A DNA stretch of 55,993 nt from UMGS1002 sp050946195 (lineage in GTDB: Bacteria; Bacillota; Clostridia; Oscillospirales; CAG-272), in the NCBI GenBank assembly GCA_050946195.1, contig JBMNUI010000004.1, positions 1-55,993 on the forward strand. The letters run 5' to 3'. Of the stretch, positions 32,391 through 40,475 are shown in pieces (position 1 is the first letter of the stretch; the number at the start of each line of letters is the position of its first letter). The notes beneath the pieces are model-generated. The model worked only from the letters and a program-made list of their open reading frames with translations. It was not told the origin of the DNA and did no database searches. A program made the translations under genes and the position numbers.

Positions 32391-32425
32391 TGGTTCGTTT
32401 CTTTGTGCGCACAAAGAAATGAACA
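32391..32425. repeat. Loopless palindrome
   Basis: GTTCGTTTCTTTGTGC is followed directly by GCACAAAGAAATGAAC: 16-bp arms with one mismatch and no loop, centred on GTGCGCAC. It lies between the ABC exporter and the convergent dehydrogenase gene. Function unknown; a terminator or a remnant repeat is possible. Confidence 0.5.
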
Positions 32426-32498
32426 AGAATTAAAAGTTAAAATAAAAAACCGGCGTGCGGGGCAACATCCCGCACGCCTCTTATGCGTTAAATACCTG

Positions 32499-33677
32499 TT
32501 ATATCTCCGGAATAAGCACCTCAACCTCGCGCCCGAGCTTGGCCGACTTCGCAATGGCGTCGATAATTGCCTGATTGTAGAGAATCTGCTCGCTGGGTAT
32601 CGGCGCCGGAGTGTTGTTTTTAATCGCGTCGAGGAAGGTGCGGATCTTCATCTCAAAGAGGCTCTTCTTCATGGGGATAATGGGAATTTCGGTCTCAACC
32701 TGCTGTCCGCAGACCTCGCGATATATCTTCATCGGCCCGCCGACCGTGCCGTTCCAGCACTCGGTCGAGGGAATGCGCAGACCTCCCTTTGTGCCGAGAA
32801 TGAGCGTGTCGCCCGAGGTGTCCATGTTCATGGCCCAGGAGATCCTGAAGTCGAGTATAATATCGCCCTCAAGCCGGACAAAAGCGGCTGCAAAGTCGTC
32901 GACCCCGAAAATCTTGGCATGCTCGGCACGCTTGTTGGTCCTGTATCCGCTGTAGTTCGGGTCCTTGCCGAAGAAGCTTGAGGTGTAGCCGGTGACGGTC
33001 AGCGGTTTGGGGTAGCCTATGGCATTGAGCACCATGTCGAGCGAGTAGCAGCCGATGTCGCCCAGCGCTCCGATTCCGGCGGTATTCGGGTCAATAAAGG
33101 AGGTTCCGAAGGGGGTCGGGATGCCGCGGCGGCGGCCGCCACCCGTCTGGATGTAGTAAACCCGGCCGAGCTCGCCCGACTCGACAATCTTTTTTATCAT
33201 CTTCATGTTCTCGTCAAAGCGGGGCTGGAAGCCGTGGGTGAGTATTTTGCCGCTCTTTTTCTCTGCCCTGACCACCTCGACGGCCTCATCAAGCGTTACC
33301 GTGAAGGGCTTCTCAAGCAGCACGTTTACTCCCTTCTCGAGCGCGTAGATTGCAGGGGCGGCGTGCTGGCGGTTGTATGTGCAGATGCTGACCGCGTCGA
33401 GCTTGAGCGACTTGTCGTCCAGCATCTCCTTGTGGGAGGCATAATCGGTTTTGACTCCCCCAAGCCCGTGTTTTTTAAAGAATGCGGCGGCCTTGCCGGG
33501 GATGAGGTCGGCCCCCGCCACAATTTCCACGTCGGGCTGGGCAAGGTAGGCCTTGATGTGTGCGTCGGCAATCCACCCGCAGCCGATAATGCCGACTCTG
33601 AGCTTCCTGTCCGTGCTGATTTTCTCGACGGTCTGGTCTTCTTTAAAGGCGTTGAGTATGGCGTCGTCCTTTCCCAT
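32499..33677 (-). CDS. Gfo/Idh/MocA-family NAD(P)-dependent oxidoreductase
   Basis: A 392-residue enzyme. The Rossmann fold begins after a 27-residue extension with VGIIGCGWIADAHIKAYL. The catalytic/substrate motif EKPFTVTLDEAVE is near residue 125, with the characteristic GDIGCYSLDMVLN segment of the C-terminal domain. Members oxidise or reduce sugars, inositols and related compounds. It lies 15 bases after a sugar-isomerase-like TIM-barrel gene, as in many sugar-acid or inositol loci. AGAGGT precedes the ATG. Substrate cannot be told. Confidence 0.93.
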   Translation of the reverse strand: MGKDDAILNAFKEDQTVEKISTDRKLRVGIIGCGWIADAHIKAYLAQPDVEIVAGADLIPGKAAAFFKKHGLGGVKTDYASHKEMLDDKSLKLDAVSICTYNRQHAAPAIYALEKGVNVLLEKPFTVTLDEAVEVVRAEKKSGKILTHGFQPRFDENMKMIKKIVESGELGRVYYIQTGGGRRRGIPTPFGTSFIDPNTAGIGALGDIGCYSLDMVLNAIGYPKPLTVTGYTSSFFGKDPNYSGYRTNKRAEHAKIFGVDDFAAAFVRLEGDIILDFRISWAMNMDTSGDTLILGTKGGLRIPSTECWNGTVGGPMKIYREVCGQQVETEIPIIPMKKSLFEMKIRTFLDAIKNNTPAPIPSEQILYNQAIIDAIAKSAKLGREVEVLIPEI

Positions 33678-33692
33678 GTCAAAATACCTCTC

Positions 33693-34508
33693 TTATTTGT
33701 TTATTGTCCCAAGGTAATCAATGCTTTCTTTAATGCACTCAAGTGGTGTGAGCCCCATGCTCGGGCTGTCCAGCTCGACCACAACCCACTCGCAGCCGGC
33801 GTCGCGTGCCGCCGCAAGTATGGCCGGCATATCCTGAAGCCCCTTGCCGAGCGGCCGGTATTCAAAGTTCTTCGGGCGCACCGGCGCCTTGTTTTCGACG
33901 CCTATGAGCTCATATGCCGCGCCCGAGCGGTCTCCCCAGAAGTCCTTGAGGTGCAGCACCGGAGCGCGCCCCGAATACTTCCTGATGTAGGCCGCCGGGT
34001 CCTCGCCGCCCACATTCACCCAGCAGGTGTCAAGCTGGGTGCCAAGAAGGTCGGCGGGGATTGTCTCGTACATTATGTCAAGCCCGTACTTGCCGTCAAT
34101 TTTTATAAACTCAAAATCATGGTTGTGATAAAGCAGTCTGAGGCCGAGCGCCTTTGCGGCCTTTGCAATTGTTTCAATGAACCCGAGCACATACGGGAAG
34201 TTGGGCGTGCCGGGGCGATGCGGCTCCTTGAGGTGGGGGATTGCCACATACCTGCAGCCTATCTCGACATACTGCGAGAGCACACCGACCGGGTCCTGCA
34301 GCAGGTCGTAATACGAGACATGCGCCGAGATCGGTTCAAGTCCGACCTCCCGGCACATCGTCCTGACAGCCGCCGGTGCGTTGCCGTATAGCCCGGCAAA
34401 CTCCACGCCGTCATATCCCATTTCTTTGATTTTTTCAAGCGTTCCGCGCAAATCCTTTTCCGCATCCCAGCGCACCGAATATAGCTGAACAGCTACCGGA
34501 AATGACAT
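33693..34508 (-). CDS. Sugar phosphate isomerase/epimerase (xylose isomerase-like TIM barrel)
   Basis: A 271-residue TIM-barrel protein of the AP endonuclease 2/xylose isomerase-like superfamily. It shows MSFPVAVQLYSVRWDAEKDL, DGVEFAGLYG, YHNHDFEF, GTQLDTCWVNVGG, LHLKDFWGD and VVVELDSPS, which supply the metal-binding Glu, His and Asp residues. The ATG at 34508 is preceded by AGGAGAGG; a longer start upstream is rejected. It is coupled with the dehydrogenase 15 bases downstream, and both likely process one sugar or cyclitol. Own promoter at 34580-34608. Confidence 0.93.
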   Translation of the reverse strand: MSFPVAVQLYSVRWDAEKDLRGTLEKIKEMGYDGVEFAGLYGNAPAAVRTMCREVGLEPISAHVSYYDLLQDPVGVLSQYVEIGCRYVAIPHLKEPHRPGTPNFPYVLGFIETIAKAAKALGLRLLYHNHDFEFIKIDGKYGLDIMYETIPADLLGTQLDTCWVNVGGEDPAAYIRKYSGRAPVLHLKDFWGDRSGAAYELIGVENKAPVRPKNFEYRPLGKGLQDMPAILAAARDAGCEWVVVELDSPSMGLTPLECIKESIDYLGTINK

Positions 34509-34579
34509 GATACCGCCTCTCCTTTCAGGTATTGTTGAGTCCTTTCGGCCGGCGCACACCACCGGCTGTTCTACCATTA

Positions 34580-34608
34580 ATTATAAATTACCCCAAAGAC
34601 CAATTCAA
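34580..34608 (-). promoter_or_regulatory. Promoter of the isomerase-dehydrogenase pair
   Basis: On the minus strand TTGAAT (34608-34603), 17-base spacer, TATAAT (34585-34580), about 70 bases upstream of the isomerase ATG. Confidence 0.78.
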
Positions 34609-34612
34609 GACA

Positions 34613-34631
34613 TCTGATGACATTTATCAGA
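34613..34631. promoter_or_regulatory. Operator-like inverted repeat beside the -35 element
   Basis: TCTGAT and ATCAGA separated by 7 bases lie directly upstream of the -35 of the isomerase promoter. Arm sequence and placement suit a GntR- or LacI-type regulator. No regulator gene is adjacent. Confidence 0.45.
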
Positions 34632-34649
34632 CAAATATTGCTATGCTGG

Positions 34650-35732
34650 TTATTCTCCGACAACCTCAAAGCCCACCGGGCTTCCGGGGAGCCTGCGGCA
34701 GAGCTTTACCGTGCAGGTAAAGAGCCGCTCGGGGGGCGGCGTTCTGTCATTATAGGACATATAAAAATATCCGTCGCCAAGCGAGCACATTCCGGTCTGA
34801 CCATAGGGGTAGGTTGTTCCCCATATGCCGCTTTTCTCATGGAACACGCCCTCGGGCTTGAGCGAGAGCAGCAGGCCGCGCTCGCCGTCTCTGCCCTTCA
34901 GCTCACCCTCGCGCGGCGGTACCGAGCCGTCGATTATAAACATGGGGTAGTTGGGGAATTCGGACTTCTTCCCGACATAAACCGCTGCATACCAGTCGCC
35001 GGTGTAGGCATCGTATTCAAGATTCTGAATTCCCCAGGAGGTGTTTCCGGTAAACAGGAAATACTTTTTATCTGCCTCGGGTCCCGAGTGGTGCGGGTTA
35101 CTCTGCGTGAGCGGCTGTTCGTGTTTTTCAAAGGTGCGCCAGTCATACTGCAGAACAACCTGATGGTCGTTGCCGGCACGGTTCGGCTCGCCGTATATTC
35201 CGTAGGCGACCATTAGCATTTTGGGGCTGTCCTTTGCCGCGCCGAATACCGGGCCGAAGGAAATGCCGTCAATCCCCGAGCAGCCGTAGCGGTGGGGCAG
35301 GCCGTTCGGGTCGGCTGAGCTGTAGTCGCGGACAACCTCGCCGAGATACACTGCCGTCATTATTCCGTCGCGCTCGGCGTCCATGCCTACACGGTCGATT
35401 TTGTCAACGTCAAATATAGCCACATAAAAGGAGTCCTCCTCGGCGATAGTGACGCCGGTTTTTTTCATGACTCCCTTGCCTATGGAGTCGTGTTTCAGTT
35501 CAAGCGAGCCGTATACCCGCCGGTCGGCGTCGTTGAAGGCCAGGCAGCCGAGGTGTCCGTAAAGTCCGGTGACCGTGCCGACAACCCTGCCACAGAGGTC
35601 GGCCTTTACCAGCACGGTTGTGTACGAAAAGTATATATACTTCCTTTCGGTATCGACCGCAATTCCTTGAACATGTCCGTTTTTCCATGCCCCGCCGTCA
35701 ATTTCCCGCGGTAAATTCATCGGGTTTATCAT
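34650..35732 (-). CDS. Hypothetical beta-propeller-like protein of the sugar locus
   Basis: A 360-residue cytoplasmic protein with no signal peptide. Repeated beta-rich blocks with aromatic and Gly turns (GHVQGIAVDTERKYIYFSYT, GHLGCLAFNDADRRVYGSLE, GIQNLEYDAYTGDWYAAVYV) look like propeller blades. No enzyme motif seen and no family recognised. AAGGAGA precedes the ATG. It lies 141 bases upstream of the isomerase and reads the same way, so it may belong to the same pathway. A TATAAT -10 lies near 35775-35780. Function unknown. Confidence 0.8.
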   Translation of the reverse strand: MINPMNLPREIDGGAWKNGHVQGIAVDTERKYIYFSYTTVLVKADLCGRVVGTVTGLYGHLGCLAFNDADRRVYGSLELKHDSIGKGVMKKTGVTIAEEDSFYVAIFDVDKIDRVGMDAERDGIMTAVYLGEVVRDYSSADPNGLPHRYGCSGIDGISFGPVFGAAKDSPKMLMVAYGIYGEPNRAGNDHQVVLQYDWRTFEKHEQPLTQSNPHHSGPEADKKYFLFTGNTSWGIQNLEYDAYTGDWYAAVYVGKKSEFPNYPMFIIDGSVPPREGELKGRDGERGLLLSLKPEGVFHEKSGIWGTTYPYGQTGMCSLGDGYFYMSYNDRTPPPERLFTCTVKLCRRLPGSPVGFEVVGE

Positions 35733-35830
35733 TTTTTGTTGTCTCCTTGGTAAGTAGAATTATTGGAATATATTATATCAGAAACCTGAAAAAATAAAAG
35801 TACCCCGGCACAAAAACCGTTTATTAAATG

Positions 35831-35863
35831 AAAAGAGCGAACCCGCGCGGGGTCCGCTCTTTT
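35831..35863 (-). terminator. Terminator after the M23 protein gene
   Basis: AAAAGAGCG and CGCTCTTTT pair around a GC-rich inner stem, just after the M23 protein's stop on the minus strand, ending in TTTTCATTT. Confidence 0.85.
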
Positions 35864-35880
35864 CGCCAAGCCGTGCCTTA

Positions 35881-36630
35881 TCAGCCCTCATAAACCTTGT
35901 CGACAGTGAGTGAGGCGATTGCCGTCTGGTCAAAATAATCAAGGGGATTGACCTGAACTCCGTTTATAGTCATTTCAAGGTGCAGGTGGGGTCCCTGGGC
36001 GACCTCAACCATTGCGCTCTCGCCCACAAATGCGATAAGCTGCCCGGCGCGCACAGATACCCCCTCGGCTATTCCCTCAGCCGGGGTCTTGCCGAGGTTG
36101 CGGTAAATTGTATAGGTGTCCTCGCCGTGCTTGATGGATATGCAGTAGCCCATTTTCACGTCCTCCCAGATCTGGGACACCACCCCGTCGGCCGCGGCGT
36201 AAACCGGCGCGTTGGCCTCGGTGGCGATGTCGACGCCGAGATGAACCCTGTAATCCCGCATGGTTATCGACCAGACCTGAAGCGACTCGTCATGGTATGC
36301 AACAAGTGTGCCGCTGCAGGGGAGCGCCAGCGTGATTACATCATCTCCGGTAGGCTCAGGCGTATTGTCCACAGGCTTGACGGTGGTTTCGGGCGCCTTT
36401 GTGGTATTTGGAGTTGTGGTCTCGGGCGCTTTCGTGGTTTCATGGCTGTCGGTGTATGAGGAGGTTATCCCGTCGGTCTCGGTTTCCGATCCCTTCTTTT
36501 TTGCCCTGTTTGCGGCAACCGTTATCGCGATGATGACGGCAAGCGCCACAAGCAGTGTGATGGCGGTGATGTAAACGGCACGGTTGGGCTTGAATTTTTT
36601 GAAGATTCTCTTCGGTTTGTTGTTGTCCAT
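35881..36630 (-). CDS. Membrane-anchored M23 peptidase-domain protein (SpoIIQ-like)
   Basis: A 249-residue protein: short basic cytoplasmic N-terminus, one transmembrane helix near residues 20-40 (VYITAITLLVALAVIIAITV), a Thr/Pro linker rich in TTKAPETT, then an M23 LytM domain at ~100-240. Zinc ligands appear intact: HLGVDIAT (HxxxD) and PHLHLEM (HxH). Layout and size resemble SpoIIQ of clostridia, the forespore partner of SpoIIIAH, which often keeps the zinc site; a vegetative amidase regulator or cell-wall endopeptidase is the alternative. The ATG at 36630 has GGAGC 8 bases upstream. No spoIIIA gene is nearby. Confidence 0.82.
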   Translation of the reverse strand: MDNNKPKRIFKKFKPNRAVYITAITLLVALAVIIAITVAANRAKKKGSETETDGITSSYTDSHETTKAPETTTPNTTKAPETTVKPVDNTPEPTGDDVITLALPCSGTLVAYHDESLQVWSITMRDYRVHLGVDIATEANAPVYAAADGVVSQIWEDVKMGYCISIKHGEDTYTIYRNLGKTPAEGIAEGVSVRAGQLIAFVGESAMVEVAQGPHLHLEMTINGVQVNPLDYFDQTAIASLTVDKVYEG

Positions 36631-36786
36631 CGTTATTGCTCCTTTTGAGGTTTTCATCTATATTTTTGCCTTTTGAGGATTGTTTATTCAATTAATGTAA
36701 AAATAATCCGGATTTTTCGGCTTGCCGGCCCAAAATAAAAGCCCGTCGGGCAAAAGGCCTTCGGGCAGGACAAATCTCGCCAGTGC

Positions 36787-36815
36787 TTGTAATCAGGGGG
36801 CGTCTGATGTATAAT
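36787..36815 (+). promoter_or_regulatory. Promoter of asnS
   Basis: TTGTAA (36787-36792), 17-base spacer, TATAAT (36810-36815), about 45 bases upstream of the asnS start. No T-box leader fits in the short distance. Confidence 0.78.
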
Positions 36816-36863
36816 AAATGCTGCAATTACTGCCCGCGCCTGCGGGCGGCACGGAGAGTTTAT

Positions 36864-38252
36864 ATGAAACACATCGATATAGCAGAGCTGCTCGGTTCAC
36901 CCGAGAAGTACTACGACAAGGACGTCACGGTCTGCGGCTGGGTGCGGAACCTCAGGGATTCGAGCAATGTCCGCTTTCTCGCCGTCAACGACGGCACGTC
37001 GCTTGCCCCGATACAGATTGTAATTGATAAGACCAGACTTGCCCCCGAGGCGCACGAGGCGATAAACAGCATCGGCTGCTCGCTCATGGTCAAAGGCAAA
37101 GCGGTGATTCCTGGCGGCGGCAGGGAAAAAATCGAAATCAGCGCCGATTCGCTGACCCTGCTCGGTGCCTGCCCTGCAGACGAGTATCCGATTCAGCCCA
37201 AACGCCACACTATGGAGTTTCTCCGCACCCTGCCTCACCTGCGTGTGAGAACCAATATATTCAACGCCATGCTGCGGGTGCGCTCCGAGCTCTCGGCGGC
37301 GATTCATAAATACTTCGGAGACCGGGGATATGTCTACATCCACACTCCGATAATTACCGGCAGCGACTGCGAGGGCGCCGGCGAGATGTTCAGGGTGACC
37401 ACCCAGCCTTGGGATGCCGCCTATGATTCTGCCGAGGCCTACTTTGCCGACGATTTCTTCGGCAAAAAAGCCGGACTTACGGTTTCAGGCCAGCTTGAGG
37501 GCGAGGTTGCGGCTATGGCTATGGGGAAAATCTATACCTTCGGCCCGACCTTCCGCGCCGAATACTCCTTCACGCCGCGCCATGCCGCCGAATTCTGGCA
37601 GGTCGAGCCCGAGGTGGCTTTCGCCGAGCTTGATGACATCATCGAGATTGCCGAGGAGATGATTAAGTTCATCATCGCGCGGGTCATGGAGAGATGTCCC
37701 GCCGAGATGCAGTTCTTCGACAAGTTCGTTCAACACGGCTTAATCGAAAAGCTCAACAATGTGGTGAACAACAAATTTGATATTATAACCTACACCGACG
37801 CTGTTGAAATTCTTAAAAAGTCGGGGCGTAAATTTAATTACCCTGACGGGTGGGGGCTTGACCTGCAGACCGAGCACGAGAGGTATATTGCCGAGGAGGT
37901 CTGCGGCCGCCCGGTGTTCATCACCCACTACCCCAAGCAAATAAAAGCCTTCTACATGAAGCAGAACCCCGACGGGAAAACCGTCGCCGCAACCGATCTC
38001 TTGGTGCCGGGTGTGGGCGAAATTATCGGCTGCAGCGAGCGCGAAGCTGACTATAACAAACTGCTCGCCGCCATGACCGAGCGGAAAATGAAAATCGAGG
38101 ATTATAAGCATTACCTTGACCTGCGGCGTTTCGGCAGCGTGCCGCACAGCGGCTTTGGTTTGGGACTTGAACGCATGCTGATGTATATCACCGGTATCGA
38201 AAACATCCGCGACGTGATTCTCTACCCGCGAACCGCCAAGGACTTAAAATAA
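36864..38252 (+). CDS. asnS: Asparaginyl-tRNA synthetase
   Basis: A 462-residue class IIb synthetase charging tRNA-Asn. The N-terminal OB fold recognises the anticodon (VTVCGWVRNLRDSSNVRFLA). Class II motifs follow: motif 2 TFRAEYSFTPRHAAEFWQVE and motif 3 GFGLGLERMLMYITG. The segment VSGQLEGEVAAMAMGKIYTF is typical of AsnRS. The ATG at 36864 is chosen because CGGAGAG lies just upstream and matches the family start. It is monocistronic. Secure. Confidence 0.97.
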   Translation: MKHIDIAELLGSPEKYYDKDVTVCGWVRNLRDSSNVRFLAVNDGTSLAPIQIVIDKTRLAPEAHEAINSIGCSLMVKGKAVIPGGGREKIEISADSLTLLGACPADEYPIQPKRHTMEFLRTLPHLRVRTNIFNAMLRVRSELSAAIHKYFGDRGYVYIHTPIITGSDCEGAGEMFRVTTQPWDAAYDSAEAYFADDFFGKKAGLTVSGQLEGEVAAMAMGKIYTFGPTFRAEYSFTPRHAAEFWQVEPEVAFAELDDIIEIAEEMIKFIIARVMERCPAEMQFFDKFVQHGLIEKLNNVVNNKFDIITYTDAVEILKKSGRKFNYPDGWGLDLQTEHERYIAEEVCGRPVFITHYPKQIKAFYMKQNPDGKTVAATDLLVPGVGEIIGCSEREADYNKLLAAMTERKMKIEDYKHYLDLRRFGSVPHSGFGLGLERMLMYITGIENIRDVILYPRTAKDLK

Positions 38253-38274
38253 TTATACGGAGGCGGGGCCCCCT

Positions 38275-38304
38275 AAAAAAGGTCTGCGGGAACTGCAGAC
38301 CTTA
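38275..38304 (-). terminator. Terminator at the 3' end of the kinase gene
   Basis: AAGGTCTGC pairs with GCAGACCTT across a 7-base loop, overlapping the kinase stop codon; the minus-strand transcript ends in TTTTTTAG. It also faces the asnS end. Confidence 0.82.
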
Positions 38305-39231
38305 GTATTTGCCATATGTTTTGATGAAATTATCTTTAAAATCATCTGAGATCTCATCCCCGGCGGTGTATACCGCCTCAACCGCGGCGCCGAAAACCGG
38401 AGGCGTGTCGCTGACAAGCAGGCCGATTCTGTCGGGTACAAGTCCGCACAGCGCGGCCGAATACTCGGGATAGTTTCTGAACATTCCACCGCCCAGAACC
38501 ACCGTGAAAGTGCCGTCAAGCCTTTTGCCCGCTGCGCAAATCATTTTGGCAATGCAGCCGACGTTCCGGTTCATGATCTCAAGGCTCACCCTGTCGCCCA
38601 GCCGGCAGCCCTCAAACACCGTAGCTGCAAACGAGGCGACATACGAGGTTCCGCCTTCATAGAGTCTTGCTATCATATCCTTTGGGTGTCCGCCCAGTCT
38701 TGAGCTCACAAGTTTGGTCAGCGCGGTTTCGGGTCCCTGCCCGTCATGCTCGTGCAAAACCGCGGCAATTGCGTCGCGGCCGAGGTTGTAACCGCTGCCC
38801 CCGGAGTCAAACATATATCCCCAGCCGCCGACCTGATAAAGCTCGCCCCCGCGCCGCACAAAACAGGCGGTCCCGGTGCCGGCTATCACGCAGCCGCCGT
38901 CGGCACGGTAAAGCCCGCCGGTGAGCATGGGAACGGCGTCCGAACCGACACGAAGGGCGGAGATACTCGTTTTCCCGCGCAAAAAGTCGGTAAAGCTGCT
39001 GCCGAACCCGACCGCCCCGGCAAGTCCCGCAAAGATCCCCGAGACCTCGCCGGGTGATTTTTCGCACAGTTCATGTATAATATCAACTAGGAGTTCTTTG
39101 GTCTTGTCGGCGCCGATAAAGTTGGGGTTGCCACCGCCGTATGTCCTGCGAAAGACGACACGCCCGGTGCCGTCCACTAAAACCGAGTCGGTTTTGGTCC
39201 CTCCCGAATCTATTCCGATATAGTATTTCAT
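38302..39231 (-). CDS. BadF/BadG/BcrA-type ATPase, N-acetylglucosamine kinase-like
   Basis: A 309-residue kinase of the ASKHA fold: phosphate-1 loop YIGIDSGGTKTDSVLV, CVIAGTGTACFV, GGWGYMFDSGGSGYNLGRDA and a C-terminal GGGMFRNYPEY. This arrangement is typical of N-acetylglucosamine kinases in the BadF/BadG family, which act in amino-sugar recycling. There is no four-cysteine iron-sulfur site of the dehydratase activators, so that role is rejected. CGGAGG precedes the ATG at 9 bases. Monocistronic. Substrate likely an amino sugar. Confidence 0.88.
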   Translation of the reverse strand: MKYYIGIDSGGTKTDSVLVDGTGRVVFRRTYGGGNPNFIGADKTKELLVDIIHELCEKSPGEVSGIFAGLAGAVGFGSSFTDFLRGKTSISALRVGSDAVPMLTGGLYRADGGCVIAGTGTACFVRRGGELYQVGGWGYMFDSGGSGYNLGRDAIAAVLHEHDGQGPETALTKLVSSRLGGHPKDMIARLYEGGTSYVASFAATVFEGCRLGDRVSLEIMNRNVGCIAKMICAAGKRLDGTFTVVLGGGMFRNYPEYSAALCGLVPDRIGLLVSDTPPVFGAAVEAVYTAGDEISDDFKDNFIKTYGKY

Positions 39232-39261
39232 TCGAGTTACCTCCGGGTGGCAGTTGCATCA

Positions 39262-39290
39262 AGTATATCATACCGGAATGGCCGCTTCAA
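39262..39290 (-). promoter_or_regulatory. Promoter of the N-acetylglucosamine kinase-like gene
   Basis: On the minus strand TTGAAG (39290-39285), 17-base spacer, TATACT (39267-39262), 31 bases upstream of the ATG. Confidence 0.75.
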
Positions 39291-39330
39291 TACGGCAATG
39301 CAAATAAAGGAAAGAAAATCCCGCCTCCGG

Positions 39331-39360
39331 TTGACAGTATTTGTCCGTGAGTGATATAAT
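39331..39360 (+). promoter_or_regulatory. Promoter of the SGNH hydrolase-mrnC operon
   Basis: TTGACA (39331-39336), 18-base spacer, TATAAT (39355-39360), 39 bases upstream of the ATG. Confidence 0.85.
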
Positions 39361-39398
39361 TAATTGGCAAAAGTATAAAAAACCGAAAGGAAAAGACA

Positions 39399-40424
39399 AT
39401 GGCACCCGAAATCGAGTTTTTTGATGTCCGCGAGGAGCCCTTTGAGATATACGGGCTCCTTGAGCCCAAGGTCGGCCCCCTGTTCAGAAGGCTTCCCGAC
39501 TCACTCGGCATAATCCTAAACAAAAAAGCAAAGGAAAACTATCTATGCACCGCCGGCGGGCGGGTGAGGTTTTCGGCCTGCACCGGACAGGTTGCAATCA
39601 AAGTGACGCTGCCGGAAATCAGGGAATACGACCATATGCCTTTGACAAACGTCTCCGGGTTTGACCTGTATGTCGACACCGAGGGCGACAGCCGGTTTTA
39701 CCGCTCCTTCAGGCCGGGCAGGCCTGCCACCGAATATGAGGCGGTTTTAAGGCTCCCTGACAGCAGGCCGCGGTATTTTACAATCAATTTCCCGCCCTAT
39801 AGTCCTGTAAGCAGCCTTTATGTGGGGCTGGACGCGGGGGTAAAGCCGGGTCCGGGGCTGAAGTACCGCTCGCCCCTGCCGGTTGTGTATTACGGCAGCT
39901 CGATAACCCAGGGAGCCTGTGCCTCGCACCCCGGAAACACATATCCCGCAATTATCAGCCGGAGGATGAACCTTGACTACCTGAATTTCGGCTTTTCGGG
40001 TGGCGCTCTCGGCGAGGAGGAGATTGCGAGGCATCTTGCATCGCTCGATATGCTGGCCTTTATCTCTGATTACGACCACAACGCGCCGAACGCCGGGCAT
40101 CTTGCCAAAACCCATTTTCGGCTGTACAGCATTATCAGGGAACGCCACCCCGATATTCCGTATATCATGCTCTCGCGCCCCGGTTTTACCTATAATATCA
40201 GCGATAGCATCGCCCGGCGCGACGTGATAATAGACACATACAGGCGTGCCCGGGAGCTGGGCGACAAAAACGTTTATTACATTGACGGCGAGGGCATATT
40301 CCGCGGGCCGGATGAGGACCTATGCACTGTCGACGGAACCCATCCGACCGACGTCGGTTTTCTCAAAATTGCCGACGCCCTGCACCGGATTCTGGTCCGC
40401 GCCCTGAGAAATTGCAGTTTCTGA
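39399..40424 (+). CDS. SGNH/GDSL hydrolase with GxDLY N-terminal domain, copy 1
   Basis: A 341-residue cytoplasmic protein. Residues ~50-150 are a beta-rich GxDLY domain (motif GFDLYVDT). From ~160 is an SGNH hydrolase fold: YYGSSITQG (nucleophile Ser), FGFSGGALGEEE (Gly), SDYDHNAPN (Asn) and DGTHPTDVGF (Asp-His). Members deacylate carbohydrates or lipids. No signal peptide, so it acts inside the cell. GAAAGGAAAAG precedes the ATG. The next gene is a paralogue sharing the same blocks, 51 bases away. Substrate unknown. Confidence 0.92.
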   Translation: MAPEIEFFDVREEPFEIYGLLEPKVGPLFRRLPDSLGIILNKKAKENYLCTAGGRVRFSACTGQVAIKVTLPEIREYDHMPLTNVSGFDLYVDTEGDSRFYRSFRPGRPATEYEAVLRLPDSRPRYFTINFPPYSPVSSLYVGLDAGVKPGPGLKYRSPLPVVYYGSSITQGACASHPGNTYPAIISRRMNLDYLNFGFSGGALGEEEIARHLASLDMLAFISDYDHNAPNAGHLAKTHFRLYSIIRERHPDIPYIMLSRPGFTYNISDSIARRDVIIDTYRRARELGDKNVYYIDGEGIFRGPDEDLCTVDGTHPTDVGFLKIADALHRILVRALRNCSF

Positions 40425-40475
40425 GGCTTGGTCCGGGTTGCAATCACCACAATTAAATTAAATGAGGAATAAGTC

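Noticed and set aside
32158..32554. Leftward frames between the ABC exporter and the dehydrogenase
   Set aside because: Two overlapping frames, no ribosome-binding site, and they cross the palindrome; no recognisable protein pattern.
33234..34391. Long open frame antisense to the dehydrogenase and isomerase genes
   Set aside because: It spans two clear genes on the other strand and its translation is His/Val/Arg-rich with no domain pattern.
36815..36864. T-box leader for asnS
   Set aside because: The distance from promoter to start is about 45 bases, too short for a T-box.
38302..39231. Radical-type dehydratase activase
   Set aside because: The protein lacks the conserved iron-sulfur cysteines; its motifs fit amino-sugar kinases better.
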